This document shows, piece after piece, positions 1 through 8,447 of a DNA stretch of 64,000 nt (the first letter of the stretch is position 1; every line of letters starts with the position of its first letter). Source of the stretch: Myxococcales bacterium (GTDB lineage Bacteria > Myxococcota_A > Polyangia > Polyangiales > Polyangiaceae). The notes under the pieces were generated by a model that made no database searches, was not told the origin of the DNA, and saw nothing but the letters and a program-made list of their open reading frames with translations. The stretch lies in the NCBI GenBank assembly GCA_016706225.1, contig JADJKB010000021.1, positions 1,344,704-1,408,703 of the forward strand. The letters are read 5' to 3'. Made by a program: the position numbers and the translations under genes.

Positions 1-199
1 GCATCGGGGCCGGCGGGGCGACCGGGGGCCCGAGGGAGCCGCTCGGCGCGCTCGCGGCGTCGGCCGCGCCGCCCGGAGCCTTCGACTTGCAACCGGCAAG
101 GCCGACGGAGCCCAGCAAGATCACCGCAATCAGGACGCACCGGCTCTTGCTTGGCCTGCCGGCGAGGCTGCGTTCGCTCGGAGCGAACGCGCCATTCAT
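1..199 (-). CDS. Lipoprotein, N-terminal part (runs off the left edge)
   Basis: The minus strand opens with ATG at 199-197, overlapping the TGA stop (198-196) of the upstream regulator gene as ATGA, which suggests translational coupling. About 66 codons are present. After a basic stretch (RPSKSRC) comes a hydrophobic core (VLIAVILLGSVGL) and the lipobox LAGC, with the modified cysteine near residue 37, followed by an Ala/Pro/Gly-rich linker. This is a lipoprotein signal peptide with an unusually long n-region, so a later start is possible, but the ATGA overlap favours this one. The functional domain lies outside the window. It is the last visible gene of a four-gene minus-strand operon of envelope proteins and one sigma-54 activator. 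Confidence 0.65.
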   Translation of the reverse strand, partial: MNGAFAPSERSLAGRPSKSRCVLIAVILLGSVGLAGCKSKAPGGAADAASAPSGSLGPPVAPPAPM

Positions 200-1629
200 G
201 GCTCGCCGCGCTCGTCCTTTTCGCGCAGCCCAAGCTCCTTCATCTTGAGCTGCAGGCCCTTGCGCGAAATCTTCAAGAGGCGAGCCGCGTGGGTCACGTT
301 GCCGGTCGTCTGATCGAGCGCCTTCAGGATCAGCTCGCGCTCGAGCCGGCTCATGGCCGCCTTGACCTGCTCCTTCAACCCGTCCGACATGCCCTCGGTC
401 GTCGCGGGAGGTTCGGATGAGCTGGGGCCGCGCACCGGCTCACCGCGCTGAACCTCCGGTGGCAGGTCCGCGATGGAAATTCGCGCGCGGTCGCAGAACA
501 GCACGGCGCGTTCGACCATGTTCTCGAGCTCGCGAATGTTGCCGGCCCAGCCATGCCCGACCAGCATTTGCTCCGCCTCGGGCTCCAGGCCCTTCACCGA
601 CTTCTTCAGGCGAGAGTTGAACTTCTCGACGAAGTGCGAGACGAGCAGCGGAATGTCCCCACGTCGCTCGCGGAGCGCCGGCAGCCGAATCGCAACCACG
701 TTCAAGCGATAATAGAGGTCCTCGCGGAAGGTTCCGGCGGCGATGTCCTTCTTCAGATCGCTGTTGGTGGCGGCGACGAGCCGCACGTCCACCCGGATGG
801 TCTTGATCCCGCCGACGCGCTCGAACTCGTGCTCCTGCAACGCTCTCAGCAGCTTGACCTGCATTTCGACGGGGATGGTCCCGATCTCGTCGAGGAACAG
901 CGTGCCACCGCTGGCCAGCTCGAAGCGCCCGGGCTTGCTGCCCACGGCGCCGGTGAACGCGCCCCGCTCGTACCCGAACAGCTCACTCTCCATCAGGTCA
1001 CGCGGGATCGCCGCGCAGTTCACCTTGATGAAGGGTTTGTCGCGCCTCGACGAGTTCTCGTGCAACGCCCGCGCGACCAGCTCCTTGCCGGTCCCGCTCT
1101 CGCCGCTGACGAGCACCGTCGTCGGTGTGTCGGCCACGCGCTCGAGCACCGCGTAGAGCTCCTGAATTGCCGTACTCTGGCCGATGATCCCGTAGCGGGC
1201 GTCGGCCGGCGGCCTTGCCTCCGGACTGTGCGAAGCCTCCGTCGAGGACAGATCGCGCGTGCGCAGCGCCTTGCGGACGATGGCCCTGACTTCGGACTGA
1301 TCGAACGGCTTGGTGATGTAGTCGAAGGCGCCCGTCTTCAGCGCCTCGACGGCGTTGTCAACGGTGCCGTGGGCCGTGATCATCACGACGGGCAACTCGC
1401 TGTCGAGCGCGACCGCGCGACGCAGAAGCTCCATGCCATCCATCTTTGGCATGCGAAGATCGGTGATCACCAGGTCGATGTGGTGCTCGGCCAGGTGTGC
1501 CAGTGCTTGCTCCCCATCTTCGGCTGTGTGCACGTCGTAGCCGTCGCGCTCCAGCTGCGCGGTCAGCACGCGGCGCAGGTTCGGCTCGTCGTCGACGACC
1601 AGGACTTGTTTGCGCTCGGGCAACATCAT
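196..1629 (-). CDS. NtrC-family sigma-54-dependent response regulator
   Basis: 477 aa with the full three-domain layout. The receiver domain (about residues 8-120) has the acidic pair D13/D14, phosphoacceptor D57 (VITDLRMP), T85 and K107. The AAA+ domain (about 147-380) has Walker A GESGTGKE at 176-183, the sigma-54 contact loop GAFTGA at 223-228 and Walker B FLDE at about 245-248. A Fis-type helix-turn-helix closes the protein (NVTHAARLLKISRKGLQ). It should activate sigma-54 promoters by ATP hydrolysis after phosphorylation by an unlinked kinase, since none lies beside it. It sits 21 bases after the FG-GAP lipoprotein gene and overlaps the next lipoprotein gene. The second Met is an equally good start. 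Confidence 0.95.
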   Translation of the reverse strand: MMLPERKQVLVVDDEPNLRRVLTAQLERDGYDVHTAEDGEQALAHLAEHHIDLVITDLRMPKMDGMELLRRAVALDSELPVVMITAHGTVDNAVEALKTGAFDYITKPFDQSEVRAIVRKALRTRDLSSTEASHSPEARPPADARYGIIGQSTAIQELYAVLERVADTPTTVLVSGESGTGKELVARALHENSSRRDKPFIKVNCAAIPRDLMESELFGYERGAFTGAVGSKPGRFELASGGTLFLDEIGTIPVEMQVKLLRALQEHEFERVGGIKTIRVDVRLVAATNSDLKKDIAAGTFREDLYYRLNVVAIRLPALRERRGDIPLLVSHFVEKFNSRLKKSVKGLEPEAEQMLVGHGWAGNIRELENMVERAVLFCDRARISIADLPPEVQRGEPVRGPSSSEPPATTEGMSDGLKEQVKAAMSRLERELILKALDQTTGNVTHAARLLKISRKGLQLKMKELGLREKDERGEP

Positions 1630-1650
1630 CGAAGTGACCTCAGCCTGGTT

Positions 1651-2967
1651 TCAGTCGCAGTGCGCACCTTTGTTCGATTTGCGCAGCTTCGAGCAGAAAA
1701 ACAGGGCTGCCTTGCCGTTGCCGGGGGCGCCGGCCACGAACACGTCCCGGTCCGGTTGGTGGACGACGCCGATGGCCGTGCCCAGTTTGTCGCCGGCCTC
1801 CGCGCTGGAGATGAAGCGAGTCTCGGCCACCCAGTCCGGATGCTCTGGCTCGACATCGAACACAAAGACGGCGCCGCCGTCCGACGCATCATCCCGCACG
1901 TCCATGCCGGGCGCACCAACCAGGACCTCGCCGTCCCCGTCGTGGTCCAGGTCGGCCACGGCGAGCGCGGCGCCAAAGTCACTGCCGCCGCAGCCGTCGA
2001 GATCGGCGGTGGTGCGACAAGCGAGCGCGACGATCTCGGCGCCCGCGGGCAGGTCGGCGCACGCGGATTTCGAGTTGGCTGCGAGCACCGCGCCCGAAAG
2101 GACATGGGCTTTCTGGCCATCCGCGACGATCAGCTCTTCATCCGAGTCGCCGTCGATGCGCCCTGCGGCGAGCGTGCGCCCGAACTGGGTGTTCGCTCCG
2201 GGGGGAAAGAGGCAACCGGCGAGTGTGCCTTGGTCGTCGAACAAGAACACCCTTCCGGCTCCGGGCTCGCCGACCGCCAGCCAGGCTGCGCCCTTCACCT
2301 TCACCACCACCAGCGCGGCGCCGTAGGTCTCTCCGACGCTGACGCCGGCGTCGAGCTCGACGGGTGTCTGTGAGCTCGACGCATAGAACCACGCCTTGCC
2401 GGGGGCGCCGTTCAGGCCCGTCGCGCCGGCCATCAAGATCGGAAAGTCGCCATCCTCGGCAACGAGTGAGAGTTGTTTGCCGGGTTCGTCCACGACCACC
2501 CCGGCGGGCAGGGCGTTCGCGCTGAGAAAAGCGCTGTCACCCGCGTCGCACTGGATCTGTACGCCGAGCGCCTTGGAGCCGTCGGCGGTTCCGAGGCCTT
2601 CGGCGACGCAGAGTGTGCGTGGCAGCCCGTCCAGATCAGCGCGTTGCATCGAGGCAGCGGTCTTGGCCAGGGTACAACCGACTTCACAATGGCCGCTGCG
2701 CGCAGCGTCCGTGCTCGCACCTTGCTTGGGACCCAGCTCGAACTCCGCCCCTCCAGTGCGGCCAGGCGATGCGCCGACGAACACCCGGTAGAATCCGTCG
2801 ACTTCGCCCGCCGCCACGGTCGAGCCGAAGCCATATCCGACGTTGTCGGGTTTGTTCAGCAAGAGGACCGGCGCGTCCTCCTGCACGTCGTCGAAGCGGG
2901 TCCACGAACAGGCCACGACGCCAAAGCCGAGCACACCCGCGACCAGCGATGAGGTGATGCGTGCCAT
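1651..2967 (-). CDS. FG-GAP repeat lipoprotein
   Basis: 438 aa. The N-terminus is a lipoprotein signal (hydrophobic core, then GVVAC with the cysteine near residue 20), so the protein is probably anchored in the outer membrane. The body holds several Asp-rich FG-GAP/VCBS-like blades, for example LDHDGDGEVLVGAPG and GRIDGDSDEELIVADG, typical of calcium-binding integrin-like beta-propellers in myxobacterial surface proteins. Two cysteines near the end (FFCSKL and GAHCD) could pair. Its ATG shares one base with the stop of the TPR-PEGA gene (TGATG), so the two are probably translated together. The function is unknown; a surface binding role is inferred. Confidence 0.85.
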   Translation of the reverse strand: MARITSSLVAGVLGFGVVACSWTRFDDVQEDAPVLLLNKPDNVGYGFGSTVAAGEVDGFYRVFVGASPGRTGGAEFELGPKQGASTDAARSGHCEVGCTLAKTAASMQRADLDGLPRTLCVAEGLGTADGSKALGVQIQCDAGDSAFLSANALPAGVVVDEPGKQLSLVAEDGDFPILMAGATGLNGAPGKAWFYASSSQTPVELDAGVSVGETYGAALVVVKVKGAAWLAVGEPGAGRVFLFDDQGTLAGCLFPPGANTQFGRTLAAGRIDGDSDEELIVADGQKAHVLSGAVLAANSKSACADLPAGAEIVALACRTTADLDGCGGSDFGAALAVADLDHDGDGEVLVGAPGMDVRDDASDGGAVFVFDVEPEHPDWVAETRFISSAEAGDKLGTAIGVVHQPDRDVFVAGAPGNGKAALFFCSKLRKSNKGAHCD

Positions 2968-4643
2968 CAGAACCGCCCTCCGAGACTCAGCCCCTGCGGG
3001 CCGGGTGCAACGCCGAACGAGAACTTGGGTTCCGGTCGCCGAGGTTTCGGCGCCGGCAGCGCCACCCGAACCGGATTGCGCAGAGAGGCAGTGGGTCGCT
3101 GTTTGCGCGGGTCGTTGAACTCGAGGAGCTTGCCCTGAACCGCCTTGGAGTTAGGCAGCGGATCCTTGATGAAGTTGTAGGTGGCAAACCCAGCCAGCAC
3201 GCCGCCGATGACGAACCCTGCGTCCGCGCCGATGGCAAAGATGCGCCCGCGCGTGATGCGTTCGTCGTCCTGCTCGAGCACACCGTTCTTGCGGTCCGCC
3301 TCCAGCTCGTTGTGCAGGGAGTTCGACTGCAGACCCAGGTACACACCGGCGCCCAGGAATACCGCGCCGATGATGGACTGCGTCCAGGCCGCACCGCGCG
3401 GGTACTTCTGGATCATGTCGGCGCGCAGCGGCAGGATCTGGCCGTGGGGCACGGTGACGACCTCTTCGTAGGTCTTGTAGCCGCTGGCGTTGATCGTGAT
3501 CTTGTGCTGCCCGGCGTCGGCCTTCACCGCGAGAGGCACCTCTCCGGCGCGCCAGACGCCGGCGGCTTTTTCATCGACCTGTATCTTCAGCTCCGGCGCG
3601 TTGCCATCGATGCGCAGGTAGCCGTAGCTGACCCGCGCCAGCGTGACCTCCAGCTCCTTTTGCTCGCCGCGGCCCAAGCGAATCGGCTTGTGAAACGGCT
3701 CGAAGCCCGGCGCCTCCACCAGCAGCATGTGGTCCCCGCTCGCGACCAGCTCGCCGTGAGGTGTCGTGCCCCACGGTGAGCGGGCACGGCGATCGTCGTC
3801 GATGAAGGCATAGGCCCCGATCACGTTGGCCGATACCCGCAAGAAGCTCATGAACTCGCCCTGCGAGAGGTTCGCGCGGAAGTGGAAGAACTTTGCTCGC
3901 TTGACCTCGACCTCTGCGTCGCAGGATTTGAAGTCGAGATAGGGCTCGACCACGACGTGGTACGTGCCGACCTCGAGGGTGAGGTTGGCGGGCGACTGAG
4001 CCTTGGTCACTTCGCGCCAGTCCGGGTTCTGGCCGCCAAGTCGATAAGGCGGCGCCGAATCCCGAGTCCGAGTGTAGAGCTTGATGGGAGCTCCAGCTGG
4101 CTCGGTCTCGATCAGCGCCAACGACTTCATCGAGTCCGCCGTGTCGGAGTCGAGCGGTCCAGGTACGACGGGCGGGGTGACCGCCGCGTCGGCGCCGCCT
4201 TCTTCGCCTCCGTCCTCGAGCCCGCCATCCGTGTCAGGAGGCGGCGTCGGCGGGATCCCCTTCGCCGCTTCTAGCTGAGCAATGCGCGCCTTCACCTTGT
4301 CGGCGTCCGGAGCGTTGGGGTCGATGCTCAGGTAGCCGCGAAACTTCTCCAGCGCGTGATCGACGTCCCCCAGCTTCTGGTAACAGACGCCGGCGTTGAA
4401 CAGAAACGCCGCATAAGGCTGCTCGGAGTACCCTGCCTCGAACACCTTGGCGGCACCCGCGTAGTCCTTGGCAACGAACAGCGCTTGCCCCTTCTCCAGA
4501 CGCTCGCGGATCAGGTCCAGCTTGCGCGCCGAGAGCGCCTTCCCAGCCTGCGCCCGGGCACCCTCCGGGGCAGGCACGAGCAGTGCCAGCACCGTCAGGA
4601 CGCCGCTTCCCCAGCCCAAGAGTCTCAGTTTCACCCTTCCCAC
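2967..4643 (-). CDS. TPR and PEGA domain envelope protein
   Basis: 558 aa. A signal peptide (cleavage near ARAQA, about residue 32) is followed by TPR-like helices (about 40-125; FNAGVCYQKLGDVDHALEKF), a Pro/Asp/Gly-rich linker and repeated PEGA-type beta domains (about 175-400; TEPAGAPIKLY, NASGYKTYEEV). Near 425-490 two hydrophobic segments flank a polar, Asp/Glu-rich stretch, giving a membrane hairpin before the C-terminal tail. TPR plus PEGA proteins are common myxobacterial envelope proteins of unknown role, probably scaffolds. It heads the minus-strand operon ending at the left edge and is divergent from a second TPR protein at 4803 with the same helix-linker-helix ending. Confidence 0.85.
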   Translation of the reverse strand: MGRVKLRLLGWGSGVLTVLALLVPAPEGARAQAGKALSARKLDLIRERLEKGQALFVAKDYAGAAKVFEAGYSEQPYAAFLFNAGVCYQKLGDVDHALEKFRGYLSIDPNAPDADKVKARIAQLEAAKGIPPTPPPDTDGGLEDGGEEGGADAAVTPPVVPGPLDSDTADSMKSLALIETEPAGAPIKLYTRTRDSAPPYRLGGQNPDWREVTKAQSPANLTLEVGTYHVVVEPYLDFKSCDAEVEVKRAKFFHFRANLSQGEFMSFLRVSANVIGAYAFIDDDRRARSPWGTTPHGELVASGDHMLLVEAPGFEPFHKPIRLGRGEQKELEVTLARVSYGYLRIDGNAPELKIQVDEKAAGVWRAGEVPLAVKADAGQHKITINASGYKTYEEVVTVPHGQILPLRADMIQKYPRGAAWTQSIIGAVFLGAGVYLGLQSNSLHNELEADRKNGVLEQDDERITRGRIFAIGADAGFVIGGVLAGFATYNFIKDPLPNSKAVQGKLLEFNDPRKQRPTASLRNPVRVALPAPKPRRPEPKFSFGVAPGPQGLSLGGRF

Positions 4644-4739
4644 GGGCGCAAACTTGACCCCGAATGCGGGCGCGGCACAAGCCGGGTCGTGGGAAGGCCG
4701 CGGAGAAAGCTGACGGGCGTCTGCCGTTGCTCACGAAGA

Positions 4740-4769
4740 TTGAGGTCTTGCCCTAGGTGCCACTATGCT
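4740..4769 (+). promoter_or_regulatory. Candidate sigma-70-type promoter for the 4803 gene
   Basis: TTGAGG at 4740-4745 and TATGCT at 4764-4769 are separated by 18 bases, in the AT-richer part of the divergent intergenic region. Transcription would begin near 4776, about 27 bases before the ATG at 4803. This is a match by eye only. Confidence 0.4.
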
Positions 4770-4802
4770 ATCCGACAGGTCAATTCGTAGGCCTGCTCCC
4801 CC

Positions 4803-5657
4803 ATGCACGCGTCCCGTCCACTCCTGCTCGCCGCCGCCATTTCATTGCTGGCCCCAGTCGCCGCCGGCGCCGAGTCCGAGCCGACCCCGATTCCGCCGTG
4901 CGAGAAGACCCCGACCGAGGGTGACGTCGCCGGGGCCAAGGGTGCGTTCCAAGCCGGTCAGGGTTCCTTCGAGGAGGGCGACTACAACCGCGCCATCTCG
5001 TACTGGGAGGACGCCTATCGGCGGGACTGTACCGCGCACGCGCTGCTCCTGAATCTGGCGCGCGCGTACGAGCTCAACAACCAGAAGCGACACGCCGTCG
5101 TCTCGCTGGAGGCCTACCTCGCGCGCCAACCCAGCTCACCGCAGCGCGATCAGATCGCGCGCCGGATCGAGGGGCTGAACGACAAGCTCGCCAAGGAGGC
5201 GGCAACGCCCGGGCCCGCGGCGGGCGGCGGACCCACCGAACCCAAAACCGACGGACCCGTGGGGTCAGCGCCGGAGACGGATGGTGGAGGGAAGAAGTCT
5301 CTGACTCCGCTCATCGTCGCGGGCGCGGGTGGTGTCATCACGATCGTGGGTGGCTTGCTTTACCTCAAGGCCGCTGGCGATGTCAGCGACGTGGAGGACA
5401 AGTGTGGACCGGGTCGCAAATGCCCTCAGTCCCTGGCGGAAGAAGGCAACGACGCGCGCAAACGTCAGAACCTCTGGGGCGTCGTCACGGTCGGAGGCAT
5501 CGCCGTCACTGCAGGCGGTCTCGTTTGGTACTTCTTGTCGAAGCCTTCCGGAAGTGCGCCGACGACAGCGCTGGCAGCGACAAAGCGCCCGTTGCCCCAG
5601 GTCTCTCCGGTCGTCGGCCGGGGTTTCACCGGTCTCGCATTGAGCGGCAGCTTCTGA
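4803..5657 (+). CDS. TPR-containing envelope protein with C-terminal membrane hairpin
   Basis: 284 aa with a clear signal peptide (LLLAAAISLLAPVAAGAE). A TPR-like helical region (about residues 40-120: FEEGDYNRAISYWEDAY, LNLARAYELNNQKRHAVV) is followed by a Pro/Gly/Thr-rich linker and two hydrophobic segments (LTPLIVAGAGGVITIVGGLLY and VVTVGGIAVTAGGLVWYF) around a polar loop with two cysteines. The design matches the divergent TPR-PEGA protein but lacks PEGA domains. It may be an envelope scaffold or adaptor; no enzyme motif is present. It is monocistronic, closed by a hairpin and a convergent gene. Confidence 0.85.
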   Translation: MHASRPLLLAAAISLLAPVAAGAESEPTPIPPCEKTPTEGDVAGAKGAFQAGQGSFEEGDYNRAISYWEDAYRRDCTAHALLLNLARAYELNNQKRHAVVSLEAYLARQPSSPQRDQIARRIEGLNDKLAKEAATPGPAAGGGPTEPKTDGPVGSAPETDGGGKKSLTPLIVAGAGGVITIVGGLLYLKAAGDVSDVEDKCGPGRKCPQSLAEEGNDARKRQNLWGVVTVGGIAVTAGGLVWYFLSKPSGSAPTTALAATKRPLPQVSPVVGRGFTGLALSGSF

Positions 5658-5667
5658 TTTTCGCCGA

Positions 5668-5699
5668 CCGAAGCCGGGGCGGAATCGCCCGCGGCTCGG
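5668..5699. terminator. GC-rich hairpin between convergent genes
   Basis: An imperfect inverted repeat (CCGA-AGCCG-GGGCG against CGCCC-GCGGC-TCGG) lies between the stop of the 4803 gene and the stop of the convergent small lipoprotein gene. There is no T-run on either side, so a two-way terminator role is inferred from position and stem strength only. Confidence 0.35.
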
Positions 5700-5701
5700 A
5701 G

Positions 5702-5947
5702 TCAGTGAGCAGGCGGCGCCGGCCGGGGTGCCTCTCCCGAATCTTCGGTGGGCTCGGACTCTTCCGGAGCTGTCGGCTTGGCGCCCTTGCCCTGGTAGAC
5801 GATGTAACGAACGGTGTCGGGCGGCCCGGCGTCGAGGTGCGAGAGATCGGGCTCCAGGGGAAACGGAGTCTCGCTGGACGAACCGCCACACGCTGGGCAA
5901 AGCGCGACAAAAAGCGGCACCAGGCAGCAAACAACGGTCCAACGCAC
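5702..5947 (-). CDS. Small lipoprotein
   Basis: 81 aa from a GTG start at 5947. This start gives a proper lipoprotein signal peptide (RWTVVCCLVPLFVALCPAC, with the lipobox cysteine followed by GG), whereas upstream starts add an unlikely Cys/Arg-rich leader. The mature part is short, acidic and Pro/Glu-rich and ends in PRPAPPAH. No domain is recognised. It is convergent with the TPR gene and divergent from the 6037 lipoprotein. The frame-matched signal peptide is the main support. Confidence 0.6.
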   Translation of the reverse strand: MRWTVVCCLVPLFVALCPACGGSSSETPFPLEPDLSHLDAGPPDTVRYIVYQGKGAKPTAPEESEPTEDSGEAPRPAPPAH

Positions 5948-6036
5948 GGCGCGTCCGTAGCACGGCTCACCGCGTCCGCATAGGTCCGGGTGGCCCGGCC
6001 CCACACCTTGGTCTAGGTTTCGCGCGAGTGAGTGGG

Positions 6037-6603
6037 ATGCGTTGGGTTCGGAGTGTGTGGTCGGTGGTTGCGCCGGTCATCCTGGTTGCGGCCGCGTCGT
6101 GTGGCGACGACGACGCCACGGAGCCAAAGTGCAAGAGCCCGACGTGTCCCATCGACTACGCCAGCATCGATCTGACCACGCCCAGCGTGAGCTTCGAGAC
6201 CGAGGTGATGCCGGTCTTCCGGCGCTCTTGCGGGCTGTCCAGTGTGTGCCACGGATCGGCGACCAAGAGCGCAGCCAAGCTCTATCTCGGTCCCAAGCTC
6301 AGTGACACGACCACCGTGGTGGACGCCGGCCTGTTCCAGAAGATCATCGACGGGATCTCCGGCGTGGCGTCTCAGACCGCGCCGGAAATCAAGCTGGTCG
6401 AGCCGTCCGACCCCGAGCACAGCTTTCTGATGCTCAAGATGGATGGCTGTCAGAATACGGCAGGCCTCACCTGCACACCCCAGCCAAAATCAAAGTCCGG
6501 AGCCAAGTGTGGCGACCGCATGCCACAGTCGGGAGGCGTGTTGTGCGAGGAAGATCGCGACCTCGTGCGGCGCTGGATCGCTCAGGGCGCGCAGAACAAT
6601 TGA
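6037..6603 (+). CDS. Lipoprotein with a cytochrome-c-like C-x5-CH motif
   Basis: 188 aa from the ATG at 6037; an in-frame GTG at 6028 is possible. The signal peptide (WSVVAPVILVAAASC) places the lipid-modified cysteine at about residue 22, followed by GDDD. The mature protein has a region starting SFETEVMPVFRRSC then GLSSVCHG, which resembles the haem-attachment region of planctomycete/myxobacterial cytochrome-c-like proteins but with five residues, not two, between the cysteines. Six or more further cysteines (CQNTAG, LTCTP, KCGDRMP, LCEED) suggest disulphides. The C-terminal helix DRDLVRRWIAQGA is typical of that family. Whether haem is bound cannot be told. It lies 9 bases upstream of ruvA. 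Confidence 0.8.
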   Translation: MRWVRSVWSVVAPVILVAAASCGDDDATEPKCKSPTCPIDYASIDLTTPSVSFETEVMPVFRRSCGLSSVCHGSATKSAAKLYLGPKLSDTTTVVDAGLFQKIIDGISGVASQTAPEIKLVEPSDPEHSFLMLKMDGCQNTAGLTCTPQPKSKSGAKCGDRMPQSGGVLCEEDRDLVRRWIAQGAQNN

Positions 6604-6612
6604 CGGAAGAAG

Positions 6613-7218
6613 ATGATCGGTCGGTTAGCCGGGACTGTCGTGCTCGATGACGCGAGCGGTGAGCTCTTGGTCGACGTTGGGGGCGTCGGTTACGAGGTCA
6701 GCACGCCGATCGGTGCCCGGGGACGTGCCCAGGGCAAAGGGCCCGATCAGGTGGTGCTCTGGATCCACAGTCACGTGCGCGAGGACGCCTTCGATCTTTA
6801 TGGCTTCGCGAGCGAGGACGAGCGCCGTGTCTTCCGACTCCTGATTGGCGTCCCGAACGTTGGACCCAAGACCGCCCTGGGGGTGCTCAGCGCACTGCCG
6901 GTCGACGAGCTCTCGTCGGCGGTCGAGGCCGAAGACGTGGCGCGGCTCACGCGCGTCCCAGGGATTGGCAAGAAGACGGCCGAACGGCTGGTGCTCGAGC
7001 TTCGCGAGAAACTCCCGAAGCTCGGCCTGGCAAAGGCCGGGGACCCCGCGCGCCCCGCAACCTCGAACGAGGACGCGCGGCGCCTCCAGACCGCACTGAC
7101 CAACATGGGGTACCGACCAGGAGAAGCAGAGCGCGCCATCCGAGCGCTCGCCGAGCGGGTCGGGCGGGAGCCGCTGGCAGACTTGCTGCGGGAGGCCCTG
7201 GCCCATTTGACCCCCTGA
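6613..7218 (+). CDS. ruvA: Holliday junction branch migration protein RuvA
   Basis: 201 aa, the usual RuvA length. The N-terminal OB-fold starts MIGRLAGTV and contains the region HSHVREDAFDLYGF. Central helix-hairpin-helix motifs are GVPNVGPKTALGVLS and RVPGIGKKTAERLVLELREKL. The C-terminal three-helix domain contacting RuvB starts near residue 150 after an Ala/Pro-rich linker. RuvA binds four-way junctions as a tetramer and loads the RuvB motor. A good ribosome site (GGAAGAAG) precedes the ATG. Neither ruvB nor ruvC is adjacent; the next gene encodes an FHA protein. Confidence 0.97.
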   Translation: MIGRLAGTVVLDDASGELLVDVGGVGYEVSTPIGARGRAQGKGPDQVVLWIHSHVREDAFDLYGFASEDERRVFRLLIGVPNVGPKTALGVLSALPVDELSSAVEAEDVARLTRVPGIGKKTAERLVLELREKLPKLGLAKAGDPARPATSNEDARRLQTALTNMGYRPGEAERAIRALAERVGREPLADLLREALAHLTP

Positions 7219-7363
7219 TCGCCCAATTTCCACGGGGTGAAGCCCCGACAGCGCTCCCGGGAGCACGGTCCTTGACCCCCATCGATGGGCGTGGATAATC
7301 GCGCAGTTACCAGGAAAAACGCGGCGCAGAAGATTGCGTCGCGAGCGCCCCGGGGAGCTCTCA

Positions 7364-8431
7364 GTGATCACCTGTCCGAAGTGCAGCAAGGAAAATCAGG
7401 ACCACTACAAGTTCTGCCTCGGTTGTGGTGCGGAGCTTCCGCGCGGTGTTGCGCCGAAGCCGTTCTCTCCGCAGACACCGCCGCACGGCGTCGCGGCGCA
7501 ACCGCCGCGGGTTGCCACGCCGGCGCCCGCGCCCGCTCCGGCGCCCGCGCCCGCTCCGGCCCCTGCGCCAGCGGCAATTCCACGGCCGCAATCGGTCCCC
7601 AGCCCCAGCGCTTCGCCCGCACCCGCGCCGACTGCCGCCGCGGCAGGCCCCATCGTCACCTGCCCGCAGTGCGGCCACAAGAACCCGCCGAACAACCGCT
7701 TCTGCGCATCCTGTGGTTACAACGTGGGTGCACTCAGCGGCTCCGTCCCCGCACCTGCGCCCGTCGCGCCCGCGGCGGCCGGAGGCGGCGCTGGGCCCAG
7801 TGTGATTTTCACCGCGCTCCGAGCGGACGGCACGGAGGCCGGTACGTACAACCTCCCCGACGCTCCGACCGTTTCCGTCGGACGCGACACCGGCTCCATC
7901 TTCGCCGGTGACAGCTACCTCTCACCGCGGCACGCGACCTTCACGCGGCGCAACAATCAGCTCTTCGTGAAGGACGAAAACAGCTTGAACGGCGTGTACC
8001 TCAAGGTGAAGCCGAACGAGCCGTGGGCCCTCGAGTACAACGACATCTTCCGAATCGGACAGGAGATCGTGCGGCTCGAAGAGCTGAAACCCGCGACCTC
8101 CTCGCCGGACGGTGTGGAACGCTTCGGAAGCCCCGCAAAAGGCTACATTGGGCGGCTGTCGTTGGTCATCGGACGCGACACGTCGGGCAACGCCTTCCCG
8201 ATCCCCGAGCGCGGCGTACACCTGGGTCGCGAGCGCGGAGACATCCTGTTCTCCGAAGACGGCTACGTCTCGGGCCTGCACTGCCGCGTCGCGCGCGGCG
8301 CCGACGGCAAGATGTACCTCACCGACGTGGGCAGCTCTAACGGTACCTTCGTGCGTCTTGGCCAAGAACAGCAGGTTCAGCGTGGCGACGTCTTGCTGAT
8401 GGGGCAGCAACTCTTCCGTGTCGACTTCTGA
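7364..8431 (+). CDS. Double zinc-ribbon, double FHA domain protein
   Basis: 355 aa from a GTG at 7364, chosen because GGGGAG lies six bases upstream and translation starts directly into the first zinc ribbon (CPKC...CLGC). An Ala/Pro repeat linker (about 30-95) leads to a second ribbon (CPQCGHKN...CASC, about 100-125). Two FHA domains follow: one with VGRDTG, SPRH and ENSLNG (about 150-235), one with LGRERG, SGLH and GSSNGTF (about 275-350). FHA domains bind phosphothreonine peptides, so it probably reads Ser/Thr kinase output in the cytoplasm. No catalytic domain is present. It is followed closely by the Nudix-like gene and may be co-transcribed with it. Confidence 0.93.
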   Translation: MITCPKCSKENQDHYKFCLGCGAELPRGVAPKPFSPQTPPHGVAAQPPRVATPAPAPAPAPAPAPAPAPAAIPRPQSVPSPSASPAPAPTAAAAGPIVTCPQCGHKNPPNNRFCASCGYNVGALSGSVPAPAPVAPAAAGGGAGPSVIFTALRADGTEAGTYNLPDAPTVSVGRDTGSIFAGDSYLSPRHATFTRRNNQLFVKDENSLNGVYLKVKPNEPWALEYNDIFRIGQEIVRLEELKPATSSPDGVERFGSPAKGYIGRLSLVIGRDTSGNAFPIPERGVHLGRERGDILFSEDGYVSGLHCRVARGADGKMYLTDVGSSNGTFVRLGQEQQVQRGDVLLMGQQLFRVDF

Positions 8432-8447
8432 GCAGAATGAGCGGCCG

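Noticed and set aside
553..2373. Long open frame of about 600 codons on the plus strand
   Set aside because: It is antisense to the NtrC regulator and the FG-GAP lipoprotein, shows no domain, and is explained by third-position GC bias.
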